A stretch of 59,371 bases of DNA. It comes from an uncultured Clostridium sp. Lineage in GTDB: Bacteria > Bacillota > Clostridia > TANB77 > CAG-508. Both the position numbers and the translations under genes were made by a program. Location: positions 1-59,371 of the forward strand of contig CAOJQV010000004.1 in the NCBI GenBank assembly GCA_948441945.1, in the 5' to 3' direction. This document shows positions 21,001 through 26,984 of this stretch, one piece after another; within the stretch, counting starts at the first letter, position 1; the number at the start of each line of letters is the position of its first letter. Under the pieces are notes generated by a model. That model was given only the letters and a program-made list of their open reading frames with translations. It was not told where the DNA came from and searched no databases.

Positions 21001-22448
21001 TAATCTAACTTTCTTGTAATTTTGTCACTTATAATGTCAAATGTAACTGGTGCAGTTTCTTCATATCCCACTTTATTAACTTTTGGTATTACTGTAAATC
21101 TAATTGTTCCATCTGTTCTTAATGCTCTTGTGTCTTCTGTTGTAATTGTAATATATCCAAAAGCGTCTGTAGTTCTTGTTATATGACATACTTCTTCATT
21201 ATTTTCATTTGTTCCTATTACTTCAAATTCTATTCCTTCTATTTGAAGTTCATGATTTGCTTCATTTACTGCTTTTATTTTTAGGTCATATCCTTGACAT
21301 ATTTTTATAGTTGTTGAATCTGTTCCTTCTCTTGAGTCATTCCCTTCTATTGTTTTTGCTCCAGAATTATCATAAGATACATATTCCACATTTTGTTCTT
21401 TATTTGTGCATATTTCTTTAAATATTAATCCTGCATCTATGTTTTTTTCTGTTTTTAGTGTTAGCTTAAATGTTAGTCTTTCATTTCCTTTAAGTTTTAT
21501 TTTATCTATTTCCCATCTATATCCTGTCTGTGTTTGTATTACTTGTCCTGCACTTGCTGTTAAGTCTGTTATATCAAAATAAGTCAAAATTGAGTCTGTA
21601 AATTCATTTGTTACAACCACATTCTTTAATGATTTATTTATACGATCATATATTACTTGAGGTTCTAAAATTTGAAGATTATTTGGAATGTCTGCTTGTG
21701 TTACTTCACTTAAAAGTATATAAACATCATCACATACATTTTCATTGTCTACAATGTATGATGTGCTTGTCATGTCTACAAGAATTGAGATTATATGTAA
21801 ATTTGGGTCTTGTGCTTTTAGTTCAAGCATTTTTTCTGTTACATCATCTGTTGCATCAGTAAATATAATTATGTATTTGTTTGCTTGTGCATTTGTAAAT
21901 GAGCTATAAGCATTATCTAGCCCTTTGCTACCATCGTCACCTTCTCCAAATATCATATTGTTTATGTAACTTTCAATTTGAGCATCATTGTATCTAGTCA
22001 TTCCATTTTTTAGTCCCTTATAGTTTGAAAATGAAATTGCTGAGTTATCTACATTTGTCATAATACCTTTTGCTATTTCTATTGCTTTTGCTCTTACTAC
22101 ACTATTAGTATCATTTATTTCCATACTATAAGAGGTATCTACTACCATTGCTATTTGGTTTTCAATACTACTAGCTTCTATTATATTTTTTAATTCCACT
22201 TGGTACATAAGTTCTTTATCCTCATAGGTGCCATCAGGCTTCTTTAAAATCTCATCTCTAATTAAAAGATTTTTATCCTTTCCTTCGTTTGATGCACTTC
22301 CTTTTACAACATCTACAGCATAGTGTTTGTCTTCAGTTGCATAAATGTTTCCGATTAATGCTACTAAAATTATCACTATAGTTGTGATTAGTGCTGTTAC
22401 TGCGATAAAGCTTTTGTTTCTAATTCTGTTTCTAATCTTCTCACCCAT
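9087..22448 (-). CDS. Giant vWA / Cna-B-like / InlB-repeat surface protein
   Basis: 4453 aa. Membrane/signal segment at 14-36. A von Willebrand A domain (about 95-260) keeps its metal site: D104-T-S-Y-S108, and later 'FTDATDD'. Roughly 3,600 residues follow as a long series of Cna-B/SpaA-like modules of about 110-140 aa, with recurrent 'G..Y.V', 'T...G......' and 'YTVKE' patterns. Four InlB-type repeats (about 3906-4223) end in LYAVW/LTAIW/LYAIW. The last about 230 residues begin with the shared pre-dockerin module. They end in a poorly conserved dockerin-like stretch ('TGDGVIMPNDDD', 'LSGDAFIIVND') that lacks clean calcium loops. There is no LPxTG, so wall attachment would need a partner. 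Architecture resembles Gram-positive pilus-tip adhesins, greatly enlarged. The ligand is unknown. Own promoter at 22493-22521; AAAGGAG before the ATG. Confidence 0.85.
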   Translation of the reverse strand: MGEKIRNRIRNKSFIAVTALITTIVIILVALIGNIYATEDKHYAVDVVKGSASNEGKDKNLLIRDEILKKPDGTYEDKELMYQVELKNIIEASSIENQIAMVVDTSYSMEINDTNSVVRAKAIEIAKGIMTNVDNSAISFSNYKGLKNGMTRYNDAQIESYINNMIFGEGDDGSKGLDNAYSSFTNAQANKYIIIFTDATDDVTEKMLELKAQDPNLHIISILVDMTSTSYIVDNENVCDDVYILLSEVTQADIPNNLQILEPQVIYDRINKSLKNVVVTNEFTDSILTYFDITDLTASAGQVIQTQTGYRWEIDKIKLKGNERLTFKLTLKTEKNIDAGLIFKEICTNKEQNVEYVSYDNSGAKTIEGNDSREGTDSTTIKICQGYDLKIKAVNEANHELQIEGIEFEVIGTNENNEEVCHITRTTDAFGYITITTEDTRALRTDGTIRFTVIPKVNKVGYEETAPVTFDIISDKITRKLDYRDNQSRVDIKITDSKRLVEAIVPIDCQKSDLEIQTRELGNDQTTISGCEFQLIQPKLNNQYEMDVLIGKTDENGVVHFNPTVMTKNGTYQYILVQNSAQNGYEVTNITLIELTYKDGIITKSSHQFNPNVETKVCDDKENHVLVTVLNENTAKDPFDLQINLSDIADGTKLEGVTYLVQTTNSNNQVKKEYVTTDANGQAIAKIYGTGNLIVEITEQSPKVGYVADRKTKSLTIVRNNGQIKVPFMNPSDLNLDLSTGSLIVNLASQKKTEQNIVKVSLVEAEEHDVTVGRNVIYYLQDTETQMIYGPAISDRNGELSFTVDNKEQGTHRYILRVDKNSISPEYDQTKIADEIGINLEYDADGYISDMSSVIDDQTVIDSHYSIVSKDDKTEYTYFITIGYELEAGSTIPFIVQLSDYEETSRPIVGASYNIDIEYEINGVIRTKNIKERKTNSQGIITTNVVKGNNLTINVQEVKASSGYSLDYTTQEIQLIFKNNGEIQINQSPYNRNPSNPGEPVQGAYINSGTVVYQHYNKKRNAEDTYVNLTINKVDPNGLYVGGLPISIKSETLVDKTGRKLDIITYTDNSGQIVFDYEQYLNDKQNKNIIRAPGIGTDGEEIIHNIEISELVVDKESPTGFKERPGTTVKVRLIFKLRDDRISLIKAEGFWGNRLLVGGKPQYSSASDTKTGQETEDSLGVYLANVILNLYTNYDEVGNLSLDFKKQNILEDKLDGAEYEIKIVNPDGKIMRKNITIDNGGTIASTELTGITANIGTLIYITEIKAPIGYGVNSSTETLEVKDITADGEVIVEQIDQGYAQNRLKIEQLPSTLTTSGKNKTNYEITLTDHQLDTFGFEVIAADKATQELIKGYGFSVKTSLGAESQLVTGEDGLGTTKVGGNIVDSTITYTLSANKIAEWYKPLKQTLQVNVVFDEEGKVDIERTMQAQNDSTYGTLWTIEQVSDEEEGSIRIKVLIDHQDPLVVNVQTIDKITNANIADVQYRITESAILPGTGSNHIEVGYVKENGLMTYTIEQTSIKNSYAKVDEKTFTIEYKNEVINNTPTITSSESMDTITKTGDREVTIKIYVEPKVPFEITDLYYFDHTQALQGSNFEVTEVNTENVGTGTTNASGITGIYSGIFGTNEEKIYKVRQTLGAVGYATVEDFYVKVGYNGNREIISAKLVNERGEDVTNNRFVTISYVKTSTFSNYNGNNKGIVTIQVLNYPEFRIDIKDVDRRDGTTPIPGATYSVTSKYLDSENNEIGFIGTKDVITDATGVGIAHLDKTKDNTIVTYTVKEDAPGVGYQSIGTDIEVIVTYDSQGYVSAVELGNNNIVSNIATVSKKNITSTSDPKDNFIVDLELKNNPILKFNLTAMDTKDHSVKIKDLGFQMVSKYDEQVYSNSSATNKVNQTETPETSYTNLEGYTAIYMDRTLDNKEMIYTLKEVQKTPGYDWIDQDIIIKIVYDADGKISSITPVQGGAAINITSYDANTFEVNIDVYNEEIKEFGIHLTATDTYDKDKKLNGMEVEAFLAELGNNSYIPQTDGKYQLLKEKGNALVTGEDKNEDGVPDLAYGEDYKTMGQYTSGAGTRTLRLIVKNDSSEGGKGGTYYLDSTGNNIGYYRGSRYYADAKYQTVGYEYLINVTFDDEGKILDAQLQTGNNSIIGWLADGRYVEPDLTHTDYRLNITMKFFPLLDLKLNAMNNFTYQDEINKDGQPIALEGSRYTVSTQRRSPGPHERDEFVTAGYIGPGHTYGIGQVVDGAIYEGTDELFVPIENNHTRQFYVFEEVEPTNYQKYRDRFVTIEPEKLVAIIQVAFDSKGEIDYNNSIVRKVETEDSITIIKPYINESLDGYLSSNNIKEYNYYYDKTEANRNINFYIGYGLTTKIHITAVDDISGNKISNIRMYPFVNNSTIDNGITLANTPYEWSASETGYRDTNSEGESSWKYWGAATDNMFNQYTIGSSRITNDYNGYLFPSDMAQISLGGSGNLEDYYVKLDITYGSDGKISNVQSMGSDLWGDNNATNITFDKETGNVNIDILYSRKFQMTLNKVDYYDRTINKLVANFAITSNKGLNTQLDARAMRPIGKVYKDTTIRYTLSENTVPDGYYPIPGTIDFDVKFDKDGNIDLDSVKSKSEYFEAINTSETTEKINKASPDLEINIKNKPALVLDTRVIDQFYKEDGLKDAYLEVISSKGDVASGNPQTDINGYARITAGPVYPNETVTYTITQTNTVNGYYPMAAEIKLKVKYNEAGKIEDYSILQGNEVINNFNDYVYRNKREISMQIMNMPKDLKIGLYKYDKLTNQPMAGVPFTITETNVNTGDTKQENILTETNGAVIKVIDTFNTSLSGKAIKYVIHESQTPATYRTMQDIVLVVQYNPDGSMKYFNQIDNDNGVLNTNITLDIASDGIIRYLNNERVHFKVEVPNDNAYDLIIKNEDINFDGLGIPESIFDVSINGVTYTPSQTNENGKTQISNITESGSITMNISQNKVGDGYKDDIDNKISIQLEKGVNVYSLDLATTTAGYVDDKNAVTTKAIVEVDEIYGTVTVTFKNETKTEINILKQDVNSKIGLQGAKFEVRGQQIDDSGNKIGNPIILTTGNEITDDQGLINLNLGVAPQSQIWEYTFVEIVAPKDYNQIADVTMTVKYDQYGRIIEQTSNKQSRLSVTREHEEKANCRNMYAAIYNGDISPAYTVKVVTEDAETGKRISGSKIFVNITNDETGEPLTIQPITKGSSKNGVISETMNMGIDGKMYTDGQINNDNQGKIPPIIDRGLMYIDNIDFEGTINIDISQKEEAPGYVFGQQKTDTTNGIKIKATYEPHLDDDPTVKFDVIDNDQFIVTTNPVSKVITIKILNESRVTFDITTMVYGTDKPDSSGNTSPQYIPGINYDITAEIDTITESTDAGINVTTPLTDKDGKTKGNVGTAFAGKTVVYTLKQRSTLSEYSKIDDIKVEVKYDSSGYIKNCELLSSEDFTTIEETKTQGRTISLVVKNKRELGSYTIFVEKHAMDTDEDEGGYGRLLPGAKYKITVEEKNATTETKVTTWTDVTDENGLIRGIPCNGFGYITITLEELFAPDGYKVADPSIYKIYRDKNTGEVSTDDSNVNIGNPKDDWSEIYLMPVDQQAEGKYTLVINKKSATTGKYITASQAQFEAELIGKNDEEEIIFQDTIENRYTNKNGKIEIDNLDLPREPGKYTLTIRELTAPEGYKKLEKPVELNVILERDSQENIIISSATPKTTDNNVTTSKVDKQVIGVNIFNEVDMQIKEDEYSLDITKVDAETGEAIGNMAIFKVELPDEQKTSVYTETMETLLGEGKLDYCYIEQDKDYGARLTHLKLPEEPCTLQYTFREITPPEGYQKIEDDLTLTLEFAEDPNTGKLRIEKATSSNEKYLKIKDATQLPCPTDTPLSIDILNDVLRPQKYTITYDDNVEDLDIDVPEAQIKIENEDLTLDTMVPVRDGYTFKGWSIYPNTAVAELQPGDNFVLNQNITLYAVWELNSFKITYDDNVDDEEIDVPDVQEKQKEVDIYLSYEEPVREGYYFLGWSTDKDATEAEYKPEQRFTKDENTTLYAVWKLKTYTITYNDGVEDEEIEVPEEQSKNYGQTINISTDIPERTGYDFKGWLATDKEQQPITNYNPGDEYTDNENLNLTAIWELKTYEITYNANVDDPNIQITVPDTQIKNYGENIVLTEEVVPVRDGYIFDGWSTDKDATGGQYVPGDEYTDNADLELYAIWTEKLFLRSDEYQIINAVIEATKRKTTITYDTEQIHEYNEGDRFIIGIRPQYNHVRPGKQPSEEKKGTNFTTLKDNLITNADNIKVIKNAWNSEKTGIEQKEITEEELVGTNMKIKLTKGKTQSIELTLVVIGDFFDNKDETKLIAGDGSEIYYTGDGVIMPNDDDKVYSYYGKFINNGRNLTLSGDAFIIVNDMYHIMNQNSSEWADDFHETFNKGSSRAIIDNIKEKGFWLNN

Positions 22449-22492
22449 CTTAATCTTCTCCTTTTGTATAATTATGCTTTTATAGCAATTTT

Positions 22493-22521
22493 ATTTTAAA
22501 TAATTATATTTTTAATTTCAA
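22493..22521 (-). promoter_or_regulatory. Promoter for the 4453-aa gene
   Basis: Minus strand TTGAAA (22521-22516), 17-bp spacer, TAAAAT (22498-22493), about 45 bp before the ATG. The 228-bp gap upstream to comEA also holds ATCAGCCCATCC near 22660, resembling a motif at about 32570. Confidence 0.5.
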
Positions 22522-22676
22522 TAGATATTTTTTCCTCTATAATATTTATATAATTTGCTAATCTAGGGAAACTAAAAGTTAGTGTTTTATATAAAAACAT
22601 TTACATTTTTGTTAAGTTTTTGTAACAGTCTTTTCGACATTTTCTGCTTTTCTTACGGATGGGCTGATTTTATACA

Positions 22677-23318
22677 TTATACTTTAATTAATTCTTTTAT
22701 TTTTTCATATTTATTTGTACCAATTCCTTTTACATTTTTTATATCTTCAATATTCCTAAATTTACCAGATTCCTTTCTATACTCAATAATTTTCAATGCT
22801 GTTGATGGTCCAATTCCAGGTAATGTTTCTAGTTCAGTTTGACTTGCTGTATTGATGTTAATTTTTTGATTTTTACTACTATTAGTATTAATCTCTTGCT
22901 TTTCTTGGTTATTGTTTTCTGTGTATATATGCGTTTCTGTAGTTTCTTCTATATTTACTGTTTCTTCTGTTTTAGTTGGTATGTATACTTTCATTTCATC
23001 TTCCAATTTATATGCCATATTTATACTGTTTGTATCTGCTTCTTCTGTCACTCCTCCTGCTTCTTTTATCAAATCTGCTATTCTTTTTTCATCTTCTAAT
23101 TCATATACTCCTGGATTTTTTATAGCTCCTGTTATATAAACTACTATTTTAGTATTTTCATCGTTTTCTTGATTTTCTTTTGTGTTATCCTTTTGAGTGT
23201 TATTTATCATTAGTTCCTCCTCTATATTGTCATTTTCTTTTGTAAAAAACATATATATTCCTATACATGCGATTATTATTAATATGTATATAATTGTTTT
23301 CTTGTTTAGTTTATTCAT
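22677..23318 (-). CDS. comEA: ComEA-like DNA-binding protein (SLBB + helix-hairpin-helix)
   Basis: 213 aa from the ATG at 23318, chosen because GAAAGGAG lies just upstream; a longer frame would start inside a palindromic repeat. One N-terminal membrane segment (about 8-27). An SLBB-type domain (about 58-120) contains 'VYITGAIKNPGVYEL' and 'ADLIKEAGGV'. A Lys/Gln-rich linker leads to a C-terminal double helix-hairpin-helix (about 152-213) with 'ININTASQTELETLPGIG' and 'FRNIEDIKNVKGIG'. This is the standard ComEA layout: a membrane-anchored receptor binding double-stranded DNA during uptake. No comEC lies beside it, so a role in transformation is family inference only. It is transcribed toward the giant adhesin gene and divergently from the carboxypeptidase. 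Confidence 0.88.
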   Translation of the reverse strand: MNKLNKKTIIYILIIIACIGIYMFFTKENDNIEEELMINNTQKDNTKENQENDENTKIVVYITGAIKNPGVYELEDEKRIADLIKEAGGVTEEADTNSINMAYKLEDEMKVYIPTKTEETVNIEETTETHIYTENNNQEKQEINTNSSKNQKININTASQTELETLPGIGPSTALKIIEYRKESGKFRNIEDIKNVKGIGTNKYEKIKELIKV

Positions 23319-23331
23319 GTTACTCCTTTCT

Positions 23332-23377
23332 GTGCCAAAGTGTGCCAAAGGGGACGTCCCTTTTGGCACACTTTGCA
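23332..23377. repeat. Near-palindrome of the GTGCCAAAGGGGACGT class
   Basis: TGTGCCAAAGGGGACGTC faces its complement around 23355 with one mismatch, extended by GTGCCAAAG / CTTTGCAC flanks. It belongs to the dispersed family also at 51367 (same core) and 28177. It lies between divergent comEA and the carboxypeptidase gene, so it may contribute to promoter spacing or regulation. Confidence 0.8.
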
Positions 23378-23463
23378 CATTTCTTGTCGAAATTTTAAAT
23401 AAATTATTGTTTTTTTTATTAAAGTATTATAAGATTACTTTATATTTTTATGGAGATGTTATT

Positions 23464-24732
23464 ATGAAATTTAAAAAAATTGTTATACTATTAGTTGTAT
23501 TTTTATTATTATTTTTTAATAGTTTAGTAAGTTACGCTGTTAATAGTAATCCTAGTATAATTGCTAATTCAGCTATTTTGATGGATTCTTCTACAGAGCG
23601 AATTTTATATTCTAAAAATGAGTCTAAAAAGCTTTATCCTGCTAGTACTACTAAGATTTTGAGTGCTATTTTAGTTATTGAAAATTGTAATTTAGATGAT
23701 ACTGTTACTGTACCTTATGAAGCAATTAGTATAATTCCTTCTGGGTATACTGTTGCTGATTTGCAAGTTGGGGAAAAACTTACAGTTAGGCAAATTTTGG
23801 AACTTGCATTAGTTCCTTCTGCTAATGATGCTGCTAATACACTTGCTTTTTGCGTTTCTGATTCTATTGAAGATTTTGCTAATTTAATGAATAAAAAAGT
23901 TGCTGATTTGGGATTAACCAATACCCATTTTACAAATCCTAGTGGTATACATGATAATAATCACTATACTACTGCTTATGATTTAGCTATAATTATGAAG
24001 TATTGTATGAAAAATCCTGCCTTTAGAGAAATAGCTGGATTAAAATATTGTACTATTCCTGCTACAAATAAGTATGAAGAGAGAGTATTTACAACAACTA
24101 ATGAGCTTTTAACTAAGACTACTTCCAACAATTATTTTTATAGCTATGCTATTGCTGGTAAAACAGGTTATACATCAAATGCTAAAAATTGCTTAGTATC
24201 AGTATCTATTAAGGATGATTTAGAATTGATTTGTGTTGTATTATCAGCTGGATTATATCCAAATAGTTTAAATGGTCGTTTTGTTGATTCAAGAAAAATC
24301 TTTGAATATGGATATAGTAATTATACTCTTAGAAAAATTAGAGATAAAAATGCTATTGCTACTCAGGTTGAAATTGCAAATGCAGATAAAGATACAAAAA
24401 ATTTAAATTTGCTTATTGCAAATGATATAACTGCTTTAATTTCTCAAAATGATTTAAATACAGAATTTACTGCTGATATAAAAGTTGATGAGACTTTGCT
24501 TGCTCCTATTTCTCAGGGTCAAGTAGTTGGTAAAATTATTTATAATATTGATGGAATTGAATATTCTTCAGATTTAATTGCTGAACATAGTGTTGAGGTT
24601 TCTGATTTTTTTAATTCAGTGATTAAAACTTTGATAATTGTATTGATTATTTTTATTTTATATAAGTTTTTATTTCATTCTAATAATAAGAAAAAGAAGA
24701 GAAAGAAAAGTAAGAAGAAAAAGAGGGTTTAA
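23464..24732 (+). CDS. dacF: D-alanyl-D-alanine carboxypeptidase (S11, PBP5-like)
   Basis: 422 aa from the ATG at 23464 (TGGAG eight bases upstream, directly followed by a signal peptide, residues 3-24). The three penicillin-binding motifs are present: SxxK in 'YPASTTKIL', SxN in 'VPSANDAAN', KTG in 'IAGKTGYTSN'. A C-terminal beta domain, a membrane segment and a Lys/Arg-rich cytoplasmic tail end the protein. That anchored tail is more like DacF/DacA than secreted forms. It removes the terminal D-Ala from peptidoglycan stem peptides, limiting cross-linking. It converges on the LCP gene; a perfect 92-bp-arm inverted repeat begins five bases after the stop. The exact paralogue (dacF, dacA or dacB) is uncertain. 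Confidence 0.92.
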   Translation: MKFKKIVILLVVFLLLFFNSLVSYAVNSNPSIIANSAILMDSSTERILYSKNESKKLYPASTTKILSAILVIENCNLDDTVTVPYEAISIIPSGYTVADLQVGEKLTVRQILELALVPSANDAANTLAFCVSDSIEDFANLMNKKVADLGLTNTHFTNPSGIHDNNHYTTAYDLAIIMKYCMKNPAFREIAGLKYCTIPATNKYEERVFTTTNELLTKTTSNNYFYSYAIAGKTGYTSNAKNCLVSVSIKDDLELICVVLSAGLYPNSLNGRFVDSRKIFEYGYSNYTLRKIRDKNAIATQVEIANADKDTKNLNLLIANDITALISQNDLNTEFTADIKVDETLLAPISQGQVVGKIIYNIDGIEYSSDLIAEHSVEVSDFFNSVIKTLIIVLIIFILYKFLFHSNNKKKKRKKSKKKKRV

Positions 24733-24736
24733 GATG

Positions 24737-24945
24737 AGAGGGCTTATGAGACTTGTTCCCTTTAAGTCGTAGCTTTTACCCTACTACTGACCATTCAAGA
24801 GTGATAATATCCTTTTTACAATATGTATGTATTGATTGAAGTGAAAAAACGAAATACATATTGTAAAAAGGATATTATCACTCTTGAATGGTCAGTAGTA
24901 GGGTAAAAGCTACGACTTAAAGGGAACAAGTCTCATAAGCCCTCT
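24737..24945. repeat. Perfect 92-bp-arm inverted repeat between convergent genes
   Basis: Arms 24737-24828 and 24854-24945 are exact reverse complements, with a 25-base loop. It starts 5 bp after the carboxypeptidase stop and ends 9 bp before the LCP stop, filling the junction. It has no GGGACGT core, so it is not a member of the other palindrome family. It could act as a two-way terminator or be a MITE-like insertion; no target-site duplication was recognised. Confidence 0.93.
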
Positions 24946-24954
24946 TTTAAAATT

Positions 24955-26301
24955 TTAATTAAAGTCTTTTCCTATAACTATTGTTACATCTACTAAACTT
25001 GTTGATGTTTTGTTTGTTGATGTACTTCCTACTCCTAGAGTGCTTTTAATTTCTTGAAGCTCTTTATCAGTTAAATCTTTTTTGTTTGTAATAATTGTTT
25101 TTGATATTTTAGATGTATTTCCTGTTTTTGTTACTTTATATCCTTCTTCTTCTAATAATTGTTTTGCTTCTTGTAGTTTTGTTTTGTCTCCACTTCCATT
25201 TAATAGTTCTATTCTTATTTGTGAGCTACTTGTATTATTATTTGTTGTTGAGTTGGATGTTGTGTTATTTTTGTTGCTATTACTGCTTGTTCCTTCTGTA
25301 TTGAACATTGATTGTACCAGTGTTTTTGTTTCTGCTCTATTTACAACAAATATGCTTACTCCATTTGTCTCATTTAAGTTTGGTGTTTCTCCTGGAAGTA
25401 CTGCTGTTTTAATTTCATCTGAGTTTAATTCTACTGCATAAGGTACATAATCTTTTACAAAAGAAAGTTCTAAATTTGTCTCTACATTTTCGTTTGCTAT
25501 ATCTAGTATTTGTCCTATTTTAAATATGTTTCCTGGTTTTAGTGTTTGTTTCATTGTTGCTACTATAAAGTCTCTTTGTGTTCTCATTCTTCCAAAGTCA
25601 TCATTTCCATATTCAGCAGGGTATGTTGTCATTGTTCCATTTTTATTGTAGTTACTATGCCTCCATCTTAATAATTGTTCTGCTTTATCACCATTTAATT
25701 TTTGTGTTCCTGCTTTTAAGTTAATATGTAAGTTTTGTGAGGCATCATCATATTTCATGTCTATTGGGACATTGAATTCTACTCCACCTATTGCATCTAC
25801 TAATTTTATTAATGCTTCTGTTCTTACTATTACATAGTATTTAATATCTAGCCCTGTTATGTTATTAACTGCTTCTAGAGTTTTTTTAGGGTCTTTATTC
25901 ATACCATATAATGCGTTTATTTTTTGTGATGCTGTTGCTCTACTTGTATTTTTTCCTGTGTATGTGTCTCTTGGTATTGATAATAAGTTTGCAGTTTGTT
26001 TATTAGGGTCATAAGATGCAACTATTATTGTATCTGTTAACTCTGAGTCAATGTCTGTGCTGACTCCCATTACTAATACTTTTATTTCTTTTAAGCTTTT
26101 CTTTGTATTTTCGTCATGTCCAACTGCTGCTGCTAAAAATCCACTTAATCCTCCACCATTTTTGTATACCCTATAACCAAACCATATTCCTGTAACTATT
26201 ACTAATAATATTATAAACAATAATATCTTTCTTCCTATATGTTTACTTTTTCTTTTGTTTTTCCCCTTTACTTCTTTTTTATCTATTGTTCTATTTTTCA
26301 A
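24955..26301 (-). CDS. LytR-CpsA-Psr (LCP) wall-polymer ligase with LytR_C domain
   Basis: 448 aa from TTG at 26301. AGGAG lies eight bases upstream; an in-frame GTG at 26310 overlaps that site and is less likely. A basic cytoplasmic head is followed by one membrane helix (about 22-42). The LCP domain (about 75-240) has 'VLVMGVSTDIDSELTDTI', 'SIPRDTYTG', 'KINALYG' and an Arg pair in 'LLRWRHSNYN'. A Ser/Thr/Asn linker precedes a C-terminal LytR_C domain (about 355-448, 'QIRIELLNGSG'). LCP enzymes transfer lipid-linked glycopolymers such as teichoic acids or capsule to peptidoglycan outside the membrane. The polymer cannot be told here. It stands alone, converging on the carboxypeptidase. Confidence 0.92.
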   Translation of the reverse strand: MKNRTIDKKEVKGKNKRKSKHIGRKILLFIILLVIVTGIWFGYRVYKNGGGLSGFLAAAVGHDENTKKSLKEIKVLVMGVSTDIDSELTDTIIVASYDPNKQTANLLSIPRDTYTGKNTSRATASQKINALYGMNKDPKKTLEAVNNITGLDIKYYVIVRTEALIKLVDAIGGVEFNVPIDMKYDDASQNLHINLKAGTQKLNGDKAEQLLRWRHSNYNKNGTMTTYPAEYGNDDFGRMRTQRDFIVATMKQTLKPGNIFKIGQILDIANENVETNLELSFVKDYVPYAVELNSDEIKTAVLPGETPNLNETNGVSIFVVNRAETKTLVQSMFNTEGTSSNSNKNNTTSNSTTNNNTSSSQIRIELLNGSGDKTKLQEAKQLLEEEGYKVTKTGNTSKISKTIITNKKDLTDKELQEIKSTLGVGSTSTNKTSTSLVDVTIVIGKDFN

Positions 26302-26346
26302 AATAATCACTCCTAAAAATTCATGATATTAGTATACCAAATATAT

Positions 26347-26377
26347 AAAAAAAGTGCAACTAAATTGCACTTTTTTT
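26347..26377 (-). terminator. Terminator after cvpA
   Basis: AAAAAAAGTGCAA / TTGCACTTTTTTT around a short loop. Both sides have A/T runs, so it can act in either direction. It separates the cvpA operon from the LCP gene. Confidence 0.85.
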
Positions 26378-26379
26378 CT

Positions 26380-26973
26380 TTAAAATTTGACTATTTTTTT
26401 ATATACTATTTTTGTAATATAAGTATCTTCTATTGTTTCATTTAGTTTATTTTCTGGATTTACTTTTGTTATTACTCCCATAAGTAATATACAAATAAAT
26501 ACAATAATTATACCTCTTATTCCTCCATATATTATTCCACCAACTTCATTAAATTGTTTTAATATTGGCAAGTTTGCTATAAAGTCCATAAGTGAAATAA
26601 CTATACTTAGAATTATTTTTACAATTAAGAATAAAACCAATGCTGTTATTGCGTAAACTGCTCCTTCTGCTATTTTTCTAGATTCTCCTGGTAACATTTC
26701 ATTTCCTACATGATTTATTACTACATTGTCTTTATTATCTTCATTATTTAAGTAACTATTTGTATTTTCTACAATCGCCTCTTCTATTTTTTCATCAATT
26801 GATGTATGTGCAATTACAAAGTTTGATACTGGTTTATACACTATTAATGTTAAGATGATTGCTATAATTCCTGCAACTAGTTTAGCTCCTAATTTTACTA
26901 ATCCTTTTTTATATCCTAAAAAAGCTGATAATATGATTATTGCTATTAATACTATATCAATTATAATCCCCAT
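26380..26973 (-). CDS. CvpA family membrane protein
   Basis: 197 aa with four predicted membrane helices (about 3-20, 26-48, 103-128, 148-168). The N-terminus 'IIILSAFLGYKKGLVK' matches the CvpA family, as does the 'GGIIYGGIRGIIIV' region. CvpA-like proteins support colicin V export in Gram-negatives. In Firmicutes they are linked to envelope homeostasis, and the exact activity is unknown. It lies 11 bp after the DUF5711-like gene, so the two form an operon. Confidence 0.82.
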   Translation of the reverse strand: MGIIIDIVLIAIIILSAFLGYKKGLVKLGAKLVAGIIAIILTLIVYKPVSNFVIAHTSIDEKIEEAIVENTNSYLNNEDNKDNVVINHVGNEMLPGESRKIAEGAVYAITALVLFLIVKIILSIVISLMDFIANLPILKQFNEVGGIIYGGIRGIIIVFICILLMGVITKVNPENKLNETIEDTYITKIVYKKIVKF

Positions 26974-26984
26974 TTTTATTCCTC

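Noticed and set aside
53-22448. Classical cellulosome cluster
   Set aside because: No glycoside hydrolase, carbohydrate-binding module or multi-cohesin scaffoldin is visible.
23197-23463. Longer N-terminus of the carboxypeptidase reaching back to 23197
   Set aside because: It runs antisense through comEA and the palindrome; the ATG at 23464 has a ribosome site and is followed directly by a signal peptide.
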